Source of the DNA: Kaistella solincola
GTDB lineage: Bacteria > Bacteroidota > Bacteroidia > Flavobacteriales > Weeksellaceae
Length of the DNA stretch: 64,000 bases
Assembly: GCF_000812875.1 (NCBI RefSeq)
Contig: NZ_JSYK01000002.1
Span: 310,001 to 374,000 of the forward strand
Direction: 5' to 3'
Every line of letters begins with the position of its first letter. Positions within the stretch are counted from its first letter, which is position 1. Below are positions 34,374-44,200 of the stretch, piece after piece. A program made the position numbers and the translations under genes. Under the pieces are notes generated by a model. It did no database searches. It saw only the letters and a list, made by a program, of their open reading frames with translations, and had not been told where the DNA came from.

Positions 34374-37300
34374 CTAACGTTTGATGATCTTTTTGGTAAT
34401 CACGGAATTGTCTTTCATAACGATTTTCACAATGTATAATCCCGGAAGCAAATTACTTGCATTAACTTTATTGTCTTGAACGGAATTTTTCAAAACCAGT
34501 TTTCCGGTCATATCGTAAATTTCTACCATTTGGCTGTCTTTATTTTTGATCGAAAATTCTGTGGTAAAAGGGTTTGGATAAATTTGAACATCCGTTGTGG
34601 TGATTGTTTGTGGCGGCGTTTCCACTTTCGGCACAGTTACTCGAATTACTTTTGGATCGCGCTTTGCGCCCAATAGACGCGTCACATCTTTCGCGCAGCG
34701 CACAGACATTGCTGCTTGCGGATAAACGCCGGTCGCAGTCTGCATTTTATCGTTCTGAAACTGCATCGCCAAAGCAAAACCGGAATTAAAATCCGCCATA
34801 GAAGCCGTCCAAACGCCGGAACGTTCAAAATTCAGCTGATTTTCACCAATTTCACCACGGATACCGTCCGCCGGGAAATCACCGATGTTAAATACTGAAT
34901 TTGCAAATTTCCAACCTTTGGTACCGTCCACTTTTCCGGAATAATTTTTGGCAATATCCTGCCACTGATCCTGGATTACACCTGGTTTTCCGTAGGTGTC
35001 ATTCTGATAACCGTTGTACCACGGCGAGTTTCCTTTGGAACCGGAGTACAGATTGGTAAAAGTTACATCCGGCACACGCCAGCCTTCCGGACACGGATCG
35101 AACGGTGATTTTACATCTGCGTGACCCCATCTTTCAGCAGCTTGCGCACGGCCATCAGCCACCCAGTCACGAACTTCATTTAGATCATTATCATAATGGT
35201 TTCCGCCGTTGTAGATTTTACCGGTATTTTTTTGAAACAGAAAAATCAGCGGGTTTTGCACCGAAAATTTTAAATTTTCACTTACCTTTTTATTTTGCAC
35301 GGAATTTTTGGAACCGTAATCTTGATATGCACTTGAAAAACGGTTTGCATAATCTGCGCTGCTTACTTTAATAAAATTTGCCTCTTCAGCAGCATTTTTT
35401 TGCGACGCAACCAAAACCTGGCTTCCATTTGCGAAAGACGGAAGCGGATCTTTTCTTCCCCACTGGTAGTGCAGACCGTTGGCTTTTCCAGACGAGAGAT
35501 CGCTGCTTAGCGCACCTAAATTCCGGTCCATAAATTCGGTCGTCATTGATGGCAATTTTGTTGTACCTGTATTTTGGATGTTAAATTTAGCTGGAATCTG
35601 ACTTTCGGTCGTGTATTTCACTGTGTTTTCCGTCGGGTTGTCTTTTGTCACCCAAATATGCCAGCTCCAGTAAACCGGTCCATCTACATCTCCGTTGTGA
35701 AGTGAAACTACTGCGTTACCTTCGGTATTTGCATTTGTGGTAACTTCAATAACTGAATTTCGAGCATCTGCTGCGTCGGGACGGATATTTACTTTCGAGA
35801 TCAGGTTTTCGTTTGTTGTCCAAAGAACTTTTGCAACCAATTTATCAGAAGGTAACATTTCGCGTTGCGTCAATAGCTGGTTATAAACGGAAAACGCTTT
35901 GTTTACGGGAATTTCCAGTTTTTGGTTTCCGGTAAGGATGTAGGAATTTGGATTATCTAAACCAACTCGGTAATTTTCTTTTTTATCTGAAAAATATTGC
36001 GTCGCAAAATTGCCGATGGCTGCCATATTGGGGTCGCGCATGCATCTCACGGCGTTTCCTGTTTTTGTTGGGTTGGTTTCATTGTTATAAATCGCATGCA
36101 AACCAACACTGGTGGAAGTTCGGTACGGATCCGAAAGTATGGAGAACAATCTTGCACCGTCATACGCGAAAGTTGCGCTCCACAAGCCACCGTTCGATTG
36201 ATTATCCTGGAAAGTTACACCAACCGGTGCTGTCGGTGCGTTTGCATTTGGATAATACACGTACGCTCCCGGAACCGGCATGATGCCGATGTTTCTTGCA
36301 CCTTCTTGCGCATTTGTGAAATCCATTCCCAAACCGGGATATACTTTTATGCCTTTTAAGCTGGTATTTTCAGCATCCGGGAAAATCTGGCGGTATTGCA
36401 CATTAGAATCGTCATTTACGCCGCTGTTTTTTCGGCCGAAAAAGGAGAGATTATTATTTTGAGTTTCGCGCCCATAATATGAAGGCACGCGCCAGCCGCT
36501 TGGGCACGGATCGAGTTCGGATTTCAGCTCGTAGGAAGCGCTTTCTTTTTTTAAAGTTGTGCTGGAACTGCTGGCGTTGCTGTTCTGTCCTTTCGCGTTA
36601 TCGGACCATAAATCCCAGGTGACATAATCCGGGCTTGCACCTGCAACTTTATAACGGCTGCTGGAAAACCAGTTTCCGGTGTTATCGGTATTTACGATGT
36701 AGGTTAAAGGATTTTTGACGGCATATTCAATGTTTTTCTCAATTTCATCGAAAGGCCGCACTTTTACAGGAATAGAATTTTTCGAATCAATCTGCTTGTG
36801 TTTCAAAACACCCACTTCCCCACTGATTTCATAGAAGAAAGAATCTTTGTAAACCAAGGGCGGGAAAGGATCTTTTCTTCCCCACTGATACATTAATCCG
36901 CCACTTTTCTGCCATTGATCACCCAGAAAGCTGCTGCTTGCGGCGCCCAGGTTGCGGTCCATATATTGAATTTCGACGGGATTTCCTTTTATATCAGTTT
37001 CGAAACCTTGGGTATACTTCACGCCGTTTTCGGGATTGTCTGTTACCCAAATATGCCAGCTCCAGTAAATGGTTCCGTTCACTTTAAACGCGATAACCGC
37101 ATTGCCTTTTCCGCGGGCGTTATCAATAGAAACTTTGATTTTTGAAGAAGACGGCTCGCCTTGTGAAATTATCGAAACATTTTGCACCAAACCCGGTACA
37201 TCTTCCCAGTATAGAGAAGCGCTTTGTGTACCTTCGGGAATTGGTGTGGAAGTACTGTTAGCTTTTAAAAATTCGTAATCGGACCACATATCGTAGGCCT

Positions 37301-37451
37301 TTTTCACGGGGATTTCTATACCGCTAAAACCTTGCTGCTGTGCAAGATCAATATCGTAAATGTAGCTGTTCGGGCCTTTCGCGGCGCTGGAAGTCTGAGC
37401 TGTTAGAACATGAGCAAAAAAACAAAATATTATTAAGGGATATTTTATCAT
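34374..37451 (-). CDS. Large secreted protein with two homologous halves and a T9SS type A sorting domain
   Basis: The 1025-residue protein has a signal peptide (MIKYPLIIFCFFAHVLTAQ) and two repeats of about 450 residues. Each repeat starts near a NSYI(Y/L) segment and carries YWSWHIWVT, (Y/F)MDRNLGA, a YQWGRKDP block, DPCP(S/E)GWRVP and a closing AVRCM/SVRCA segment. The GWRVP and SVRC pattern recalls fibrobacter-type (FISUMP) surface domains. The last 70 or so residues are a type A sorting signal (QIYPNPFTTEF, IYDMTGKLVLK, LPGLYIVKI, ending KKIIKR). It is exported through Sec and T9SS to the cell surface or medium. The ligand is unknown. Confidence 0.88.
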   Translation of the reverse strand: MIKYPLIIFCFFAHVLTAQTSSAAKGPNSYIYDIDLAQQQGFSGIEIPVKKAYDMWSDYEFLKANSTSTPIPEGTQSASLYWEDVPGLVQNVSIISQGEPSSSKIKVSIDNARGKGNAVIAFKVNGTIYWSWHIWVTDNPENGVKYTQGFETDIKGNPVEIQYMDRNLGAASSSFLGDQWQKSGGLMYQWGRKDPFPPLVYKDSFFYEISGEVGVLKHKQIDSKNSIPVKVRPFDEIEKNIEYAVKNPLTYIVNTDNTGNWFSSSRYKVAGASPDYVTWDLWSDNAKGQNSNASSSSTTLKKESASYELKSELDPCPSGWRVPSYYGRETQNNNLSFFGRKNSGVNDDSNVQYRQIFPDAENTSLKGIKVYPGLGMDFTNAQEGARNIGIMPVPGAYVYYPNANAPTAPVGVTFQDNQSNGGLWSATFAYDGARLFSILSDPYRTSTSVGLHAIYNNETNPTKTGNAVRCMRDPNMAAIGNFATQYFSDKKENYRVGLDNPNSYILTGNQKLEIPVNKAFSVYNQLLTQREMLPSDKLVAKVLWTTNENLISKVNIRPDAADARNSVIEVTTNANTEGNAVVSLHNGDVDGPVYWSWHIWVTKDNPTENTVKYTTESQIPAKFNIQNTGTTKLPSMTTEFMDRNLGALSSDLSSGKANGLHYQWGRKDPLPSFANGSQVLVASQKNAAEEANFIKVSSADYANRFSSAYQDYGSKNSVQNKKVSENLKFSVQNPLIFLFQKNTGKIYNGGNHYDNDLNEVRDWVADGRAQAAERWGHADVKSPFDPCPEGWRVPDVTFTNLYSGSKGNSPWYNGYQNDTYGKPGVIQDQWQDIAKNYSGKVDGTKGWKFANSVFNIGDFPADGIRGEIGENQLNFERSGVWTASMADFNSGFALAMQFQNDKMQTATGVYPQAAMSVRCAKDVTRLLGAKRDPKVIRVTVPKVETPPQTITTTDVQIYPNPFTTEFSIKNKDSQMVEIYDMTGKLVLKNSVQDNKVNASNLLPGLYIVKIVMKDNSVITKKIIKR

Positions 37452-37548
37452 TGTTAAAATAATTATTACAATTTAATTGTGATAATTTTTTAACATCGTT
37501 TGTGTGTTTTAAAAGAACATTTTGCTTTTTTTCATCTTTTGTGCGGGT

Positions 37549-37556
37549 CAAATATA
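37549..37556 (-). promoter_or_regulatory. -7 box TATATTTG before the T9SS cargo gene
   Basis: Plus-strand CAAATATA, 98 bases upstream of the ATG at 37451. It is the only TAnnTTTG match found in this gap. Confidence 0.5.
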
Positions 37557-37810
37557 TAAATATTGGTAAAACATTAACACTATAAAAAAGAAGAAAAATG
37601 TTGTTTGAAGTTTGCTGTAAAAAGCAAATGATCGATAGCTCCGATATAAGGTCTACAGCGCAAGAAATAGTCTGTTAAAGAAAAATTAAAAAAAGTTTTT
37701 GTTTAAATTTATTTATCCGAAATTAAACAAGCATTTGTGAATAAAGCCTAATTTTCACCAGCTAATAATCTAAAAAATAACGAGTTAAAAGCATGAAATT
37801 TTTAATTTCA

Positions 37811-37845
37811 AAAAAAATCTTCTGAAACTTTCGCTTCAGAAGATT
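37811..37845 (-). terminator. Terminator of topA
   Basis: AATCTTCTGAA (37816-37826) pairs perfectly with TTCAGAAGATT (37835-37845). The A-run at 37811-37817 provides the U-tail on the minus strand. Confidence 0.88.
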
Positions 37846-37870
37846 AAATTTTCGGCCTTAAAAGTACATT

Positions 37871-40429
37871 TTATTTCTTTTTAGCTGCGGGCTTTTTAGC
37901 AGCAGGTTTTTTAGCCGCGGGCTTTTTTGCGGGCGCTTTTTTAGCTTTGGTTTTGAAAGCGTTTTTATCCTGTGCGGTGATCCATTTTTTCACTTCTTCC
38001 AAAGGAATTTCTGCTAATTCTTCGGCAGTATATTTTTCGTCTTTTTTGGTTTTCGGGATTTTAAACATGGCTTTCCCGAATTTGATGAAAGGTCCCCATC
38101 TTCCGTTTTCCAGGGAAATTTTTTCTTCCGGCCATTGCTGAATGTAGCGGTTTGCTTCTTTTTCCAGCTTGGCTTCAATCAGCTCATTAATATCGTTTTG
38201 CGAAAGATTTTCGAAATCATAACGTTTCGGAACGTTAATGAAAATCGACTGGTATTTGATGAACGGACCAAATCTTCCCGTTCCTTTCGTTACCGGTTCG
38301 CCTTTATAACTCGCAATCGGCGCATCGGCAATTTTCTTTTCTTCGATGATTCCCTCAGCTCTTTCCTGCGTGATAGAAAGCGGATCTTCACCACGCGGAA
38401 TGCTGATAAAAGTTTCGCCCCATTTCACATACGGACCAAATCTTCCAACACCAATCGTCACGGTTTGTCCGTCGTATTCCTTTAAATCAAATGGAATTTT
38501 GAAAAGTTCCAGCGCTTCTTCCAAAGTGATGGTCGCGATATTCTGGTTGGCCATCAAGCTGGCAAAAATCGGTTTTTCTTCATCGTCCTGTTCCCCGATC
38601 TGAACCATCGGACCAAATCTGCCAATTCTGGTAAGCACATTTTTGCCGGTTTTCGGGTCTTTCCCTAAAATTCTTTCGCCGGTTGCGCGGTCGGCATTTT
38701 CTTCTACATCTTCTATTTTCGGATGGAAATCTTTATAGAAACCCTGCAAAACTTCTTTCCATTTTTCTTCGCCGTTTGCGATAAGGTCGAAATCTTGCTC
38801 CACTTTTGCGGTAAAACCATAATCCAGGATTTCAGCAAAGTTTTGGGTTAAAAATTCATTAACGACTTCACCAATATCTGTGGGTACAAATTTATTTTTA
38901 TCACCTCCAAATTTTTCTGTTAAAATTTCCTTTTTCAGCTCGGTTTTTTCTAAAGTCATTTTTAGAATTTCCCGCTCCTGAGGCAAAATTTCGCGTTTAT
39001 CTACGTACTCGCGATTCTGAATGGTTTGGATGGTCGGCGCGTAAGTTGAAGGTCGGCCAATGCCTAATTCCTCAAGCTTTTTCACCAAACCGGCTTCCGT
39101 ATATCGCGCTGCCGGACGCGTAAACTTTTCTGTAGCCTCTATTTTCCGGAAATTCAGGGTTTCGCCAACGGAAACTTTTGGTAATAGTTTTTCGTTGTTT
39201 TCCTCATCATCTTCCTCGGTTTTTACAATGCCATACGCTTTAAGGAAACCATCGAAAATAATGACTTCACCCTGCGCTTCAAAATGATGCGGCAGTTTTT
39301 GGTCGCCAATTTCGATAACGGTTTTTTCAATTTTGGCATTGGTCATCTGCGACGCTAAAGTTCTTCTATAAATAAGCTGATACAATTTATTCAGCTGAAC
39401 ATCACCTATAGATTTTACGGAAAAATCGGTAGGGCGAATCGCTTCGTGTGCTTCCTGCGCTGATGATGATTTCGTGGTATAATTTCTCGGGTTCGAATAT
39501 TTTTCGCCATATTCCGAGAGAATTTGTGCTTTTGCCCCGTTGATTGCTTCCTGAGAAAGATTCACGGAATCGGTTCTCATATAAGTAATGTATCCTTCTT
39601 CGTACAGTCTTTGCGCAACGCGCATGGTCGCCGTAACGCCGTAACCCAGTCTGTTGCTGGCTTCCTGCTGTAAAGTGGATGTCGTAAACGGTGCTGATGC
39701 GGTGCGCGTTCCCGGTTTTGTTTCCACATTCAGAACTTTAAAAACGGTCTGCTGACATTGCTTTAAAAATTCTTCAGCGTCGCCTTCTTTAGCAAAATCT
39801 TTTTTCAGCTTGGCTGCGATTTCCTGCTTTTCAGCATTCAGGAAAATTCCGTCAAATTTAAAGGTAGATTTTGGGGTAAAACCACGGATTTCCAGTTCGC
39901 GCTCCACAACCAAACGTACAGCTACAGATTGTACACGCCCTGCAGAAAGTCCGGTTTTTACTTTTTTCCAGAGGACCGGCGACATTTCAAAACCTACAAT
40001 ACGGTCTAAAATTCTTCTCGCCTGTTGCGCATTTACCAAATTTTGGTCAATATTTCGGGGATTTTCTATCGCTTTTAGAATGGCGTTTTTCGTAATTTCG
40101 TGGAAAACAATTCTTCGGGTATTGTCGTCTTTTAATTTCAGTTCCTGTGCAAGATGCCACGCGATGGCTTCACCTTCGCGGTCCTCATCGGAGGCTAACC
40201 AAACGATATCTGCTTTTTTCACGGCAGCTTTCAATTCAGCAACGAGCTTCTTTTTATCAGCAGAAACTTCATAATCCGGTGTAAAAGTTTCCAGATTAAT
40301 TCCCATGCCTTTTTTAGGCAAATCGCGGATGTGGCCGAAACTGGATTTCACCTCAAAATCCTTCCCCAAATATTTTTGAATCGTTTTAGCTTTCGCCGGT
40401 GATTCTACAATCACTAAATTTTTTGACAT
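37871..40429 (-). CDS. topA: DNA topoisomerase I
   Basis: The 852-residue type IA topoisomerase has a Toprim start (NLVIVESPAKAKTIQKYLG), the ASDEDREGEAIAWHLAQ acidic site and the active-site Tyr in GYITYMRTDS. The C-terminal part has no tetracysteine zinc fingers; instead there are four GRFGP/GRWGP repeats (GRFGPMVQIG, GRFGPYVKWG, GRFGPFIKY, GRWGPFIKFG). A Lys/Ala/Pro-rich tail built from AKKPA units closes it. It relaxes negative supercoils. It is monocistronic with its own promoter and terminator. Confidence 0.96.
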   Translation of the reverse strand: MSKNLVIVESPAKAKTIQKYLGKDFEVKSSFGHIRDLPKKGMGINLETFTPDYEVSADKKKLVAELKAAVKKADIVWLASDEDREGEAIAWHLAQELKLKDDNTRRIVFHEITKNAILKAIENPRNIDQNLVNAQQARRILDRIVGFEMSPVLWKKVKTGLSAGRVQSVAVRLVVERELEIRGFTPKSTFKFDGIFLNAEKQEIAAKLKKDFAKEGDAEEFLKQCQQTVFKVLNVETKPGTRTASAPFTTSTLQQEASNRLGYGVTATMRVAQRLYEEGYITYMRTDSVNLSQEAINGAKAQILSEYGEKYSNPRNYTTKSSSAQEAHEAIRPTDFSVKSIGDVQLNKLYQLIYRRTLASQMTNAKIEKTVIEIGDQKLPHHFEAQGEVIIFDGFLKAYGIVKTEEDDEENNEKLLPKVSVGETLNFRKIEATEKFTRPAARYTEAGLVKKLEELGIGRPSTYAPTIQTIQNREYVDKREILPQEREILKMTLEKTELKKEILTEKFGGDKNKFVPTDIGEVVNEFLTQNFAEILDYGFTAKVEQDFDLIANGEEKWKEVLQGFYKDFHPKIEDVEENADRATGERILGKDPKTGKNVLTRIGRFGPMVQIGEQDDEEKPIFASLMANQNIATITLEEALELFKIPFDLKEYDGQTVTIGVGRFGPYVKWGETFISIPRGEDPLSITQERAEGIIEEKKIADAPIASYKGEPVTKGTGRFGPFIKYQSIFINVPKRYDFENLSQNDINELIEAKLEKEANRYIQQWPEEKISLENGRWGPFIKFGKAMFKIPKTKKDEKYTAEELAEIPLEEVKKWITAQDKNAFKTKAKKAPAKKPAAKKPAAKKPAAKKK

Positions 40430-40443
40430 CCTCGAAATTTTTG

Positions 40444-40451
40444 CAAAAGTA
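40444..40451 (-). promoter_or_regulatory. -7 box TACTTTTG before topA
   Basis: Plus-strand CAAAAGTA, 14 bases before the ATG at 40429. Confidence 0.6.
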
Positions 40452-40527
40452 GAAGTTTTTTTTTAATGACAATTTTTCCGACACAGTTTCAGACCAATGA
40501 AAACCAAAGTGGAAGTCCGAAAACCCT

Positions 40528-40535
40528 TACATTTG
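40528..40535 (+). promoter_or_regulatory. -7 box TACATTTG before the DUF2062 gene
   Basis: Ends 20 bases before the TTG start at 40556. It supports that start because an in-frame TAA lies directly before the TTG. Confidence 0.55.
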
Positions 40536-40555
40536 TTTCGAAGTTCGAGTTCTAA

Positions 40556-41038
40556 TTGAAAAAATTCATCCAAAATACCATTCAAAGCCAGAAAATATTT
40601 TACCGGTATTTCCGGCGAAAAGGCCTAAAACGCTTTCTAAAAGAAAACGTTCTGGAAACCGATGGAACAAATGAAGTTAAAGCCAAATCTGTGGCACTGG
40701 GCATTTTTATTGGTCTTTCACCGTTTTGGGGTTTGCATTCATTTCTAGCGATTTCGCTGTCAGTTTATTTTAAAATGAATAAAATGCTGACTTTCATGTC
40801 ATCACAGATTACTTTTCCACCGCTTATTCCTTTAATTATTTTCGCTTCGATGATGGTTGGCGCGCCTTTCGTAGAAAACGGTACTTCGCTGGAAAACCAG
40901 ACTTTTGACATGGATTTCATTAAAAATAATCTGGTGCAATACCTTATTGGAAGTTTCATCCTCGCGATTTGCTGTTCATTAATATTAGGATTTCTCTCCT
41001 ATATATTTCTTCAAAAATTTAAACCACAGAAGAAATAA
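40556..41038 (+). CDS. DUF2062 membrane protein (TTG start)
   Basis: The 160-residue protein has a basic N-terminus (KKFIQNTIQSQKIFYRYFRRKG) and three or so membrane helices. The DUF2062 core is clear: KSVALGIFIGLSPFWGLHSFLAISLSVYF and ITFPPLIPLIIFASMMVG. The function is unknown; some family members sit beside glycosyltransferases. The codon before the TTG is TAA, and the next Met (within YFKMNKM) would remove half the domain, so the TTG must be the start. It appears monocistronic. Confidence 0.82.
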   Translation: MKKFIQNTIQSQKIFYRYFRRKGLKRFLKENVLETDGTNEVKAKSVALGIFIGLSPFWGLHSFLAISLSVYFKMNKMLTFMSSQITFPPLIPLIIFASMMVGAPFVENGTSLENQTFDMDFIKNNLVQYLIGSFILAICCSLILGFLSYIFLQKFKPQKK

Positions 41039-41200
41039 AACCGCAATTATGTAAAACGAAAAAATTTGCCCTTAAAGCAGCGAGTTTTTTCGGCTTTCAA
41101 GCTCAAAATTTTAGTTTTCTCATCTACGGAAAATTTCCGCGAAAATCCTTATATTCGCAGACTTAATTAATGAGCTTCCAACGCTTTGAATAGACTGAAA

Positions 41201-44200
41201 ATGAAGAAGTTTACCGAATATAAAAATTTAGATTTAACAGCTGTTGCCGGGAATATTACAAAATTCTGGTCCGAAAATCAAACTTTTAAAAAATCCGTTG
41301 AGATTCGTGAAGGACAGCCGGAATACGTTTTTTATGAAGGTCCGCCTTCGGCGAACGGGATGCCGGGAATTCACCACGTGATGGCGCGGGCGCTGAAAGA
41401 TATTTTTTGCCGTTACCAAACCCAAAACGGAAAACAGGTTTTCCGGAAAGCAGGTTGGGACACGCACGGTTTGCCAATTGAGCTGGGCGTAGAAAAAGAA
41501 CTCGGAATTACCAAGGAAGATATCGGCAAAACCATCTCTGTGGAAGCTTACAATCAGGCGTGTAGAAATGCCGTGATGCGCTACACCGATGTTTGGAATG
41601 ATTTGACAGAAAAAATCGGCTATTGGGTGGATCTGGAAAATCCCTACATCACCTACGAACCGAAATATATGGAAACGGTTTGGTGGCTTTTGAAGCAGCT
41701 TTACGACAAAAATCTTTTGTACAAAGGTTACACCATTCAGCCCTATTCGCCGGCTGCCGGCACGGGACTTTCTTCGCACGAACTGAATCAGCCCGGAACA
41801 TACCGCGATGTTTCCGACACGACTGTAGTGGCGCAATTCAAAGTGAAAAAATTTGCCGATAAAGCGGCTAAAAAAGTTCCTTTCCTGAAAGCGGAAAGTG
41901 CAATCGATACAGAAGAAATTGCAGGAGCTTCCTGTGGCGGCGCTTTGCACTGGGCGGAATTTGACACTAAAAAAACTTTAGTCGACACCTACTTTCTTGC
42001 CTGGACGACAACTCCATGGACTTTACCTTCGAATACTGCTTTAGCGGTCGGAAGAGATATTGAATATGTTTTGGTGAAAACCTTTAACCAATATACTTTC
42101 GAGCCGATCAACATCGTTTTGGCAAAAGTGCTTTTGCAGAAAAATTTTGGTAAAAAATATGCAGAAGGAAGCGAAGAACATTTAAAAAATTACACCTCGG
42201 AAGCGAAAGTAATTCCGTACCAGATTTTAGCTGAATTTACCGGAGAAGAATTGGTAGGCTCGGAATATGAGCAGCTTATTCCGTGGTTTTTACCGGCTGA
42301 AAATCCGGAAGATGCTTTCCGCGTGATTTTGGGAGATTTTGTCACCACCGAAGACGGAACGGGAATTGTGCATATTTCGCCCACTTTTGGTGCTGATGAC
42401 GCGCGCGTTGCGAAAGAAAGCGGCATTCCGCCAATGTTGGTAAAAGATGAAAATGACAATTTAGTTCCTTTGGTAGATCTTCAGGGCAGATTTCTAAAAG
42501 GTGGAAAAACACCGGAATTATTTGCCGGAAAATTCATTAAAAATGAATATTATGACAGCGGTTCCGCGCCGGAAAAATCCTGGGATGTAGAACTTGCAAT
42601 TCTTTTAAAAACAGAAAATAAGGCCTTTAAGGTCGAAAAATATGTGCACAGTTATCCGCACTGCTGGCGAACTGACAAGCCGGTTTTATATTATCCGCTC
42701 GATTCCTGGTTCGTGAAAATGACCGCGGTGAAAAACCGTTTGGTGGAACTGAATGAAACCATCAATTGGAAACCCAAATCTACCGGTGAAGGACGCTTTG
42801 CAAACTGGCTGGAAAATGTGAACGACTGGAATCTTTCGCGCTCCCGATATTGGGGAATTCCTTTGCCGATATGGCGTACCGATGATTTGAAAGAGGAAAT
42901 CATCATCGGTTCTGTGGAAGAACTGATGGCGGAAATAGAAAAAGCAAAAAAAGCCGGTTTTATGGCCGAAAATCCTTTTAAGGATTTTGAAGTTGGAAAT
43001 ATGTCCGAGGAAAATTATGCGCAAATCGATTTGCACAAGAATATTGTGGATCAAATTATTCTGGTTTCACCGTCCGGAAAACCGATGAAAAGAGAATCGG
43101 ACCTCATCGACGTTTGGTTCGATTCGGGTTCGATGCCGTACGCACAACTGCATTATCCTTTTGAAAATAAAGAACTGATTGACGCTAGAAAAGCCTTTCC
43201 GGCAGATTTCATCGCTGAAGGTGTAGATCAAACGCGCGGCTGGTTTTATACACTACACGCCATTGCGACTGCAGTTTTCGATTCGGTAGCGTACAAAAAT
43301 GTGATGTCGAACGGTTTGGTTTTGGATAAAAACGGCCAGAAAATGTCGAAAAGACTTGGCAATGCAGTAGATCCGTTCACGACTTTAGAAAAATACGGTC
43401 CTGACGCGACGCGCTGGTACATGATTTCAAACGCGAATCCGTGGGAAAATCTAAAATTTGATTTGGAAGGAATTGATGAAGTTCGCCGGAAATTTTTCGG
43501 AACTTTATATAATACCTACTCCTTTTTTGCGCTTTATGCGAATGTAGACGGTTTTAAATATTCCGAAAAAAACATCGAATTGCGCCCAGAAATTGACCGC
43601 TGGATTTTATCCGAACTCAACTTATTGGTGAAAGAAGTTACGGCATTTTACGAAGATTATGAACCAACAAAAGTGGCGCGCGCCATCAATAATTTCGTCA
43701 ACGACAACTTAAGCAACTGGTACGTACGACTTTGCCGACGCAGATTCTGGAAAGGCGACTATTCTGATGACAAAATTTCGGCATACCAAACTTTATATAC
43801 TTGCCTGGAAACGGTGGCGAAAATTTCGGCGCCAATTGCACCATTTTTTATGGATCAACTTTACCAGGATCTGAATAAAATCACCGGAAAAGAAGAAGCT
43901 GCCTCGGTACATTTAACCGATTTCCCGAAAGCTGATGAACGTTTAATCGATCAGGATTTGGTGGAAAAAACGCATCTGGCACAACAGATAACTTCGATGG
44001 TTTTCTCGCTACGGAAAAAAGAAAATATCAAAGTTCGCCAGCCGCTGCAAAAAGTGATGATTCCGGTTTTGGATAAAAAAACAGAAACGCAGATTCTAGC
44101 GGTTTCAGATTTGGTAAAACAGGAAGTGAACGTGAAAGAACTTCAACTTATTAATGCTGATGACGCGGCGGAGCTTATTGTAAAGCAAATCAAGCCGAAC

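Larger units (their letters stand above)
37452..37870. other. 419-base intergenic region between topA and the T9SS cargo gene
   Basis: It holds the topA terminator (37811-37845) and a -7 box for the cargo gene (37549-37556). Very AT-rich sequence lies between, including a weak 26-codon ORF on the plus strand at 37598-37678. The cargo mRNA would have a leader near 90 bases, long for this window. No conserved RNA fold is recognised. Confidence 0.7.

Noticed and set aside
37598-37678. 26-codon plus-strand ORF (MLFEVCCKKQ start) in the topA-T9SS gap
   Set aside because: Very short, no promoter box or conservation evidence; mentioned only because the gap is otherwise empty.
37875-37945. Possible repeat array at the topA 3' end
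   Set aside because: The repeats encode the AKKPA tail of topoisomerase I; they are not a CRISPR or mobile repeat.
41234-41950. 238-codon minus-strand ORF inside ileS
   Set aside because: Antisense to conserved synthetase motifs, with no family features; the plus-strand gene explains the sequence.
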